Source: Cyrtodaria siliqua
Taxonomy: Eukaryota > Mollusca > Bivalvia > Adapedonta > Hiatellidae
Reading direction: 5' to 3'
DNA: 64,000 nt
Assembly (NCBI GenBank): GCA_037043455.1
Contig: JAWPHD010001222.1
Coordinates: 186,001-250,000, forward strand
Positions 55,577 through 64,000 of the stretch are shown in pieces. The notes under the pieces were generated by a model. That model was not told where the DNA came from. It worked only from the letters and a program-made list of their open reading frames with translations, and ran no database searches. The translations under genes and the position numbers were made by a program. Every line of letters starts with the position of its first letter. Position 1 is the stretch's first letter.

Positions 55577-56865
55577 ATATCTTCATCTTGGAATGTCGTT
55601 AAATATGTCCAAAAACTATCGTGTTGGCAGGGTTATGCCCCCTTTTCGTAAAACTTTAACCTGCAACCTAACTGAGCTCATAACTAGCCATAACTTGAAA
55701 GGTATTTTACCTATGCTCATGACCCTTCACACATTTTTTCATATTACTCCAGGGTATGTCGTTACATATATGCATATGCAATAACTCTAACTGTTAGTTT
55801 GGTAGAGTTATTCATAAAGCATTAACCTGCAACCTAACCGAGCCCATAACTTGCCAAAATATTGACACACGGTCATTAAACGTTATACAGTTCTTTCTTG
55901 TCAATTATTCAGATGTCATTGACATGTCCAATAACTCTGACTTTCATTTTGGCAGAGTTATGCCCCTCTTTTTCATAAAACTTCAACCTGCAACCTAACC
56001 GAGTTTATAACTGGTCATAACTTGAAAGTTATTCGACCTATGTATAAGAATCTTCAAACGTATCTTCATCTCCCCTAGTGAGTGTCGTTACATATGTCCA
56101 ATACCTCTGACTATCATTTTGGCAGGGTTATGCCCATTTTCATAAACTTTAACCTGCAACCTAACTGAGCTCATAACTCGCTTTAACTTGAAAGGTGTTT
56201 ACCTATGTTCATGACACTTCACTCATTTCTTCATCTTACCCCAGGGTATGTCATTATGTCAAATAACTCAACATTTTATTTTGTCAGATGTATTCATAAA
56301 ACGTTAACATGCAACCTAACTAAGCTCGTAACTTGACAAAATATTGACCCACGGTCATTAAACTTTATACAGTTCTTTCTTATCAATTACGTGTATGCCC
56401 TTGACATGTCCAATAACTCTAAATTTAATCTAGGAGAGTTATGCCCCTTTTAAGAAAACGTTAATCTGCAACATAACCTAGCTCATAAGTTGGCACAACG
56501 GTCATGAAACTGTACACAGCTCTTCCTTATCAATTACTCAAACGCCAGTGACATGTCCAGTCCTAATTGTATATAGGCATATTTATGAGCCTTTTTCATA
56601 AAACTTTAACCTTCAACTTAACCTAATTCATAACTTGGCAAAATATTGACCTATGGTCATGAAACTGTATACATTTTTTTCATATCAAGTATTCAATGCA
56701 GAGTTGTGCCCCTTTTCATAAAACTGTAACAATTTAAAAAATAAAAGTTCCTAATTCATGAAGGATTGCACCCCCTGTCTTTAAACTTTATAATTAGATT
56801 GTCCTTGCTGAAATAAGCACATGGCAGGCGACAAAAGTGTTCCATGGAACTCCCTTCTAGTTATT
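55430..56865. repeat. Diverged tandem array, about 160-165-bp unit
   Basis: 'cctgcaacctaac' recurs near 55660, 55828, 55988, 56153 and 56310. Units also share 'gttatgcccc', 'tcataactt' and 'atgtccaataactctga'. It starts with 'gtccgtcgttcttcgtcgtc' and ends near 'ccatggaactcccttctagt'. Same type of organisation as 1-1575 and 62040-63880, but a different sequence. Confidence 0.78.
55543..55576 (+). repeat. Poly-C run of about 33 bases
   Basis: An uninterrupted C homopolymer within the array at 55430-56865. Its length may be inaccurate in the assembly. The poly-proline frame over it is an artefact. Confidence 0.95.
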
Positions 56866-56869
56866 GTAT

Positions 56870-58535
56870 TATAAGCCGTTTGAATTTCAGTTTATGTGTT
56901 TGTGCATCTCGTTCTTTAGGATTGACTTGCTTTATTTGTCCTTCTTGTTTATTTGCTGTCTCCTTTCTTCATCTTCCAACCGTTGAGACTTGTCATTTCA
57001 ATTTCAATCCTTGCACAATATGACATTTTATTTCTCGAAATCACAATTCCCTTGTGTGTGTGTTTCTTCTTTTCATTCATTGGTCAACTTTGTTACACGA
57101 AATGCATAAATGTTGAAGTTTCGCTTGAAAAAAAATCGAGATATTTCAGTATTGTGTTTAGGTCTCACTTCACAGTCAGCTCCCTTGAAACCCACGGTAG
57201 GGTGGGTAGGATAATTATTACGCCTTAAAAAGTAGTGTGTATTTCGGTTTTAAATATGTTTAATAATTGCTGACATATATGTTTATTGTTGTTGCAGGTG
57301 AGATGAACAGAGTCTGAAATTGGTTGTGCATCTATTATATGACACTGCCACCAAAATATGGCAGTTTTATGAGTGTTGAAGAAGAGTAAGAATTCTGGTC
57401 CAAACTCTGGAGTTAAAGCCCAAAATAGTGCATTGGAGGACACCACTCAGATTAAAAAGAGACTAACCTGGACAACGTACCAGATTGTGTACAGTTTAGT
57501 TTGGGCAAATGACTTGGTTACATAAAAAGTAACTGTCAGCTTGGAAACTTCCTGTTCGGAATGGCCCTGTAATTTATTTATATAGGCCAACATAGTAAAA
57601 ATGCACTGTGGAGTGAGACCTTGAATGTTAAGAGATTGCAACGTTTAAAGCCTACGTTTGCTCACCTGCTTGAGCCAAATGCGCATTCTGTCGATAATGG
57701 AACTTTAAAGGGGTTACATTTGGTGTGTTCGGTGCTGTTTAAACCTTATTTCCGAAAGGACAGGTCTAATGTCGCCCTGAGCCATTCGATTAGCAGTAGC
57801 ATATTAAACCTACAATATATATAGCGGAAACACTCATTAATATGCGTTTCTTTTTCTTTTCAGTATTTGTAAAACAAATAAGTTTAAACTAAACATGCAG
57901 TGCCCTTCATCGTGGTATAGACTCGTGGTTTCTCACGTTAACAACACGTATGCATAAATAAATAAGAATTGTAGGTAACGTTTATAATTACCCAAATCTC
58001 CAGACGTGGTAACTCTGTGCACTCGGTTGAAGTTGGTGGATGTCCTGATGTAGTATGATGTGCTTGACGTCACGTTTCATAGTGGTGAATATATACAGAG
58101 GTACTGTTTATATCCGGTATGATCCAGGAGGAACAGTATGATATGCGTCATATGGGCATTGGTGTGATATTTTAATTGTATCCAAAGGGGCTGTTTATAT
58201 CCGGTATGATCCAGTAGGACCATTATGATATGCGTCATTTGGGCATTGGTGTGATATTTTAATGGTTTGCTAATTTGGTTAATCTAGTTTCAGGCCTTTG
58301 TCACACAAATAAATAAAATAAACAATGCGTAATGTTAGCATCAAAATACAGTTTTTAAACAAAACTGCGCGTAGAATATTTCAAATGTATCATCACAAGG
58401 CGTGTAAATATAAGTTAAACAATCTTTATTATTGAGAGTTCTGAAAAACTTGGAAAAGAGTAAACGAATTATCAAAAACGGGTAATAAACAAAAAAAGAT
58501 ATCATCATTTAAAGATTGTTCTAAAACGACTATGG
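56870..58535. other. Intergenic, no supported gene
   Basis: A short minus-strand exon-like segment near 58062-57993 ('TNFNRVHRVTTSGDL' before a 'gtaatt' donor) could belong to the NACHT gene's 5' part, but I cannot support it. Two direct copies of a ~70-bp segment ('tgtttatatccggtatgatc') lie at 58107 and 58191. Confidence 0.4.
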
Positions 58536-58538
58536 GAT

Positions 58539-58800
58539 CCGCCATTTTGAGAACTATGACGTCATAGTTCCAAATTACCATATATGGAATATGGATAAAT
58601 ACCATTTAAAGCAAAGAAAATCACTGGAAATGAATGCAGAACCATTTACTAGTCATATAAAGCATTATTGCCATTACGTATACATATTTTTCATACAGTT
58701 GCTGTAATTGTTTTCCTATAAATCAGTAAATGTTCATATTTATAAATATTCCATATAATGGTTATTTAAAACTGCGATGTCATAGCTCTCAAAATAGCGG
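58539..58800 (+). mobile_element. MITE family M4, copy 2
   Basis: Inverted ends 'ccgccattttgagaactatg' and 'catagctctcaaaatagcgg', 262 bp. It matches 28440-28709 in reversed order. 'tgacgtcatagtt' near the left end is itself palindromic. Confidence 0.88.
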
Positions 58801-58804
58801 TTTA

Positions 58805-60240
58805 CATATCCGTTTCAACAGAACATTCAGATGATCATATCTTCCGTGTTTACCATCCGAATGCGATAATTCGTTCACTCTTTTCCAAGTTGGATGTGTC
58901 TTTACATTCCCTTTAACTTTATAGTATGATTTCCATTGATGTATATGTATATGGTTTCCATATGCTGTAATAAACATCCATGAAGAAAGTGTGCACAACA
59001 CATGTTATTAGTTGCCAGTGTCAGTCAGTACCTAAGTTCGATCGAATTGTGTGTGTGTGTGTGTGTGTGCGTGCGCGTCCGTGCATGCGTGTTTTAAATA
59101 TGGCAATACACTGCTGTATTTTTCTGTTTTCACAGACAAATCATGTGCGCTATTTCAAACTTAAAAGGACAAACGGCAATCTTGAATTATTTTCCAGCAT
59201 TACATTTATTAATCCAGTATCATTTTGACTACTTCCTTGTTTATAGTTAGGTAAAAGGTAACACAACGTATAAGCCTACGCGCTGCTGAAATGGGGTGAT
59301 GCAGGATAAATAGATATGTAGATAGATGATTAGACAGAGAGACCGCCAGACAGACGGACAGACGGACATCCTGACTGGCGGGCGGACGGGCGGACGGACA
59401 TCTATTTGTTAAGTGTTATATGACGAACGGAATCTACGGTGAGGTACAATATTGTACGGCTTTACCTCAAACTAACATCTAATGTTTGGTTTAATAATAA
59501 CAAATGATATATAAATAATTTGATCACCTTAATTACGCTTTTTAAAATGGTATGTATTGTAGGCTTTTGAATAAAAGTAATCGTTATTAGCTTCGATAAT
59601 CTACATACCAGAGCACCTGCTATTTTTGGTAGTTTCCGTTATTTCACGGAGGTACAGTACGGGTTTTACCCCTAATCGTTCAATTTAGTTTTACCATAGA
59701 AATATTTAGTTAATATCAACAAATATTTACAAAGAGTTATTAAAGGCTTAATAATAATAATATGTTTAGAAATTAAAGTGTACACCCAAACATTGTTTAT
59801 CACAGACCTAATAACAATAAATATGTTCAAATATTTATGAATATGTCTGTGTTTTTATATAACATCTCACACAATGATCGGTGTTATTTGGACTTGTGTA
59901 TAGGATATTTGACTCTTTTTTTCGTAGCTGTATATCAAGAATAAACATGTTACTTTTATTTTATTATGGTATGGATATTTTGTCTTGTATATCCATTCTA
60001 GTGAAAGGATACAATGATGTACTTAACATTAGCTGTTTAACTGTGCTTTGTCTCCCGTCAAAGTGCTGAACTCTAAAAAAACAAAAACAAAATCACGGTG
60101 CACATCCCATCTTCAGTGCTGTTGTTTAAATAAGTTATTCTGATTCTGCTTGGTGAATGAGGTGAATGACCTTTTACAGCGTTGAACACTGGGGACGCGC
60201 GTTTAGTAGCAGGAAGAGAGGGCAGTTTTAAAGCCCTCGA
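58805..60240. other. Intergenic, no gene seen
   Basis: A (GT)n microsatellite at 59049-59070, an M5-like remnant at 59160-59185, and a 'gacggac'-rich element end at 59330-59400. No coding similarity. Confidence 0.5.
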
Positions 60241-60409
60241 CTGTCTTTGCGCGGACCACTTGGCTATCCAGATGGTTCCAATCTACTAGTATTTTTTATA
60301 AAGAATGAATGTTTTAGTTGCTCAATTTTGCAGTGTTTTATGTTGAATCCTCTATCATTGTTTATAACTTGTCTTTCTAAAATGTTTTGGCTTTTAACGT
60401 TTGGATTCT

Positions 60410-62030
60410 TGTTTAGAGTAATTTGCCTGTTCTGTCTAGCTGGTTGTACATATTCCTCGGCGGGGTATGGCTGGTACCAGCCCCTCGACCACTGTGTAGA
60501 GGAAAACTATTCGACTTCCTGTTCGTCGATCTTGTAGGGTGTGTAGCCCTAGGGACTCCAACATCTGGGTCATGCTCCCTTTCTCCTTGGATTTGCAGTC
60601 GCCCTTTATAAATCATGCAGCTTGACGCTGTACCTGTTCAAGTTTATATATGTCCTTTTTAGTATATGGATCACAGATGATAGAGGCATAGTCCATCACT
60701 GATCGTACTAGTGAAATGTAGGCGGTTTTTCTGCAGTTTGTGGACTTCTTCTTAAGAAAGCGATAATGGAATTGGCTTTTTGGCTACTGTTATCTAAAAG
60801 TGTACATGCATTGTTGCGTGTTTATTATTGAGTTGGCCTTGAAGAAAGTTTAAAATAGTATGGATGTAAACATGATTATCTGGTATGCAAATTATTTATG
60901 CAAATTCATTCATGATGATGTGGACTGTTTTCATTGGACTGTTTTATGCAAATTCATTTATGACGAAATTTGAACTATTCTTCTTGGACGGTTTTAGTGG
61001 GAAAGCCTTCAGTAACAGTATATAAACAAACTCTTGGAGTTCTAGTTAGATCAGTTTCCGTATTCTTTATTAAAGTTAATTTAGAGTTGGATGCTTTTAT
61101 AGAATATATTTGTGAGAGTATTTACTAATTATTGTGCTCATTCATAGTAACAGTGAAATTAGATATTTGGACTAAACTGGAGAAATTAATTTAGACTGAA
61201 AGGACACTAACTTTTTGGATAAAGAGACATTTACAGTTTTGGATTAAAGAGACACTTACTGTTTTTGATTAAAGAGACGCTTACTGTTTTGTAAGTTGCT
61301 AATGTGAATTAAAGGAACATTGGATAACTTTATTTGGACTTAATTCATACATTGGATATTAATGAAAAACTTGATTTGTGTATTGTGTATTATGCATGAA
61401 TGAAATGCCCCATTTTTCAGCCCATGTTTCAAGTTCATGTAGGTATTTTTGTAAGATGAGATGGTCTTGCTTAGTGTTGATTTTCCTGTACAGTATGCAG
61501 TCGTCTGCAAATAAGCGTACTTGCGATGATACGGATAGTGGTAACTCATTTATATGACAAGAAATGACCGGAGTCCCTGGACGGTACCTTATAGGACACC
61601 GGAGTCAACTGTTACTGTCTTTGATTTTTCACCATCGACTGCGACTTGCATGTGTCTTTGTGTCAGGAATGCCTCTAGCCAGTTGTATATGGGGCCTTCT
61701 ATACAAAAACGGTCAAGCTTCGACAATAACTCAGGATGTGGAACTTGCCGAATGCTTTAGAAAAATCTAAGATGATGACATCTGTTTGTGAACCTTAAGC
61801 TTCGTCGTTATATTTTAGGAGGTCGAGGTTGAGGGTAACAAGAAGTTGCGTTTCGTAGGAGTAGCCTGAGCGAAAACCATGATTTAATTTTTTAGGATGT
61901 TATTCTTCTCAAGATGGTTCAGTAAGTCTTTACAGATTATGTGTTCGAGTAATTTAAAATAATGTTAGATATCTGGTCCAACTGATTTTGACGTGTTGAT
62001 CTTTAGTAGTAGTTTTTCTATACCTGGCAC
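60410..62030 (-). pseudogene. LINE (Jockey/CR1/RTE-like) reverse transcriptase relic, interrupted
   Basis: Minus strand, 5' to 3': 'HGFRSGYSYETQLLVTLN' (about 61880), 'TDVIILDFSKAF', a broken 'SGVL.GTVQGL' block, the catalytic 'VRLFADDCILYRKINTKQ' (about 61525-61470, FADD intact), 'HELETWAEKWGISF' (about 61400), then after a gap 'ANSIIAFLKKKSTNCRKTAY' (about 60780) and 'SVMDYASIICDPYTKKDIYK'. This is the palm to C-terminal part of a non-LTR reverse transcriptase common in mollusc genomes. Stops and frameshifts show it is inactive. A segment of about 600 bases at 60790-61390 has no counterpart in the family. Confidence 0.82.
60790..61390 (+). mobile_element. Insertion in the LINE relic, possibly a solo LTR
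   Basis: It has a TATA-like 'agtatataaacaaac' at 61018, an AATAAA-like 'attaaagtt' about 50 bases later, and three copies of 'aaagagac.cttac(t/a)gttttt' near 61220-61285. Promoter plus polyadenylation order with no coding region is LTR-like. Exact borders and a target duplication could not be fixed. Confidence 0.4.
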
Positions 62031-62039
62031 TGTGATCGA

Positions 62040-63880
62040 TATTCAGTTTATGAAGTTTGAATTTATTTCCCTTTTGATATAATCCAATCATTATGAAACT
62101 TGGAAATAATGTTTATGGGCATAATATCTGGGTCAAGAAAACCTGCCCAATCGCCCTGATAAAAACGGAGTTATGACCCTTTAATTATTGAAAATTGACA
62201 ATTTTAACGATGTCCACTCTCTAACTCAAACAAATATTATCCAATCATTATGAAACTTAAAAAATAATGTTTATGGGCATAATATCTCGGTCAAGTTAGA
62301 AAGCCAGTCCAATCGCACAGGTAACAACGGAGTTATGGCCTTTTAATTATTGAAAATGGACAATTTTAACGATGTCCGCTCTCTAACTCAAACAAATATT
62401 ATCCAATCATTATGAAACTTGTAAATAATGTTTATGGGCATAATATCTCGGTCAAGTTCGAAACCAGCCCAATCGCCCTGGTAACAACGGAGTTATGACC
62501 CTTTAATTGTTGAAAATCGCCCCGGTAACATCGGAGTTATGGCCCTTTAATTATTGAAAATTGACAATTTTAACGATGTCCGCTCTCTAACTCAAATACA
62601 TATTATCCAATCATTATGAAACTTAGAAATAATATTTATGGGTATAATATCTCGTTAAAGTTCGAAAACCAGCCCAATCGCCTAGGTAACAACGGAGTTA
62701 TGGCCCTTTAATTATTGAAAATTGACAATTTTAACGATGTCCGCTCTCTAACTCAAACAAGTATTATCCAATCACTATGAAACTTGGAAATAATGTTTAT
62801 GGGCAACATCTCGGTAAAGTTCGAAAACCAGCCTAAACGCCCAGGTAACAACGGAGTAATGGCTCTTTAATTATTGAAAATAGACAATTTTAACGATGTC
62901 CGCTCGCTAACTCAAACAAATATTATCCAATCATTATGCAACTTGGAAATAATGTTTATGGGCATAATATCTCGGTCAAGTTCGAACCCAGCCCAATCTC
63001 CCTGGTAACAACGGAGTTATGACCCTTTAATTATTGAAAATCGCCCCAGTAACAACGGAGTTATGGCCCTTTAATTATTGAAAATTGACAATTTTAACGA
63101 TGTCCTCTCTCTAACTCAAATACATATTATCCACTCATTATGAAACTTGGAAATAATGTTTATGAGCATAATATCTCGGTAAAGTTCGAAAACCAGCCAA
63201 GTCGTCCGGGTAACAACGGAGTTATGCCTCTTTAATTATTGAAAATAGGCAATTTTAACGATGTCCGCTCGCTAACTCGAACAAATATTATACAATCATT
63301 ATGAAACTTGGAAATAATGTTTATGGGCATAATAACTCGGTCAAGTTCGAAACCAACCCAATCGCCCCTGGTAACAACGGAGTTATGACCCTTTAATTAT
63401 TGAAAATCACCCCGGTAACATCGGAGTTATGGCCCTTTAATTATTGAAAATTGACAATTTTAACGATGTCCGCTCTCTAACTCAAATAAATATTAACCAA
63501 TCATTATGAAACTTGGAAATAATGTTTATGTGCATAACATCTCGTCAAGTTCGAAAACCAGCCTAATCACCCAGATAACAACGGAGTTATGGCTCTTTAA
63601 TTATTGAAAATAGGCAATTTTAACGATGTCCGCTCGCTAACTCAAACAAATATTATCCAATCATTATGAAACTTGGAATGATGTTTATGGGCATAATATC
63701 TCGGTCAAGTTCAAGAATCAGCCCAATCGCCCTGGTAACAACGGAGTTATGGCCCTTTAATTATTGAAAATGACAATTTGATGTTATCCGCTCAATAACT
63801 TTCAATCTTGATGAAACTCGGTCAAGTTCGAAACCAGACCAATCGCCCAGGTAACAACGAAGTTTGTATTATGTCGCGAC
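62040..63880. repeat. Tandem array, about 160-bp unit, about 10-11 copies
   Basis: 'atccaatcattatgaaactt' recurs about every 160 bases (near 62081, 62229, 62400 and onward), with 'taacaacggagttatggccc' and 'gacaattttaacgatgtccg' in each unit. Some units carry an extra ~40 bases ('gaaaatcgccccggtaacat'), which are a partial duplication. The right end runs into 'tgtccgtccatcgtctgtta', a terminus-like sequence. Confidence 0.9.
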
Positions 63881-64000
63881 TTTGTCCGTCCATCGTCTGT
63901 TATCACAGTTACAATTGATCCACTTTCGACGGGCGTATTTTGCACCCTTGTTAAGGTTTATAGGTAGTACACGTTTCTCCCTCTTGGTGACTACAGACAG

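Noticed and set aside
55488..55784. Poly-proline open frame
   Set aside because: Caused by the 33-base C run inside a degenerate tandem array.
57993..58065. Possible 5' exon of the NACHT gene ('NFNRVHRVTTSGDL')
   Set aside because: Only about 20 codons, with no family match I can defend and no clear acceptor.

Overview
This window is animal nuclear DNA and looks like a bivalve mollusc. It is AT-rich and intron-dense, and it carries two ordinary metazoan genes split into small exons with clean GT-AG junctions. It also has a HEPN / coiled-coil / NACHT immune-type gene of a kind expanded in molluscs, tRNA-derived SINEs, Penelope-like and LINE-type reverse transcriptase relics, a Helitron-like OTU relic, and many central tandem arrays of about 160 bp like those of bivalve 'pearl'/Helentron-type elements. 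The species cannot be named from the sequence. Exon models are hand-built from reading frame, splice signals and family conservation.

Layout. (1) About 1-10.8 kb, minus strand: a BTB-BACK-Kelch (KLHL-type) gene, five exons visible, running off the left edge; its introns hold MITEs, long hairpins and part of a 160-bp array. (2) About 10.8-24.7 kb: gene-free and repeat-rich, with a 1.5-kb G-rich element nested inside a MITE, SINEs with readable target-site duplications, three full copies of one MITE plus a fourth split by a SINE, and a decayed Helitron-type OTU/zinc-finger coding relic. (3) 24.76-41.1 kb, plus strand: a complete endonuclease V (ENDOV) gene, nine exons, 295 codons, with the expected catalytic residues. 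Its intron 2 is almost entirely a 45-bp minisatellite and its intron 6 almost entirely a 36-bp minisatellite of about 6.4 kb. (4) 41.1-50.7 kb: SINEs, a 44-bp minisatellite, and a decayed Penelope-like reverse transcriptase flanked by inverted copies of one repeat. (5) 50.7-54.1 kb, minus strand: a HEPN-coiled-coil-NACHT gene broken by at least six frame changes, probably a pseudogene. (6) 54.1-64 kb: minisatellites, two more 160-bp-type arrays, a MITE, and a LINE reverse transcriptase relic split by an LTR-like insertion.

The most striking observation is in ENDOV. The 36-bp unit that fills intron 6 matches the 3' splice site and first codons of the next exon, in register: the last copy of the array is the splice junction itself. 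The array looks as if it was seeded from a functional splice acceptor and then expanded to roughly 170 copies, leaving many acceptor-like sequences upstream of the real one.

The genes do not form a functional cluster. KLHL is a ubiquitin-ligase adaptor type, ENDOV an inosine-specific nuclease and the NACHT gene an innate-immunity type. Most of the rest is transposable-element and satellite DNA.
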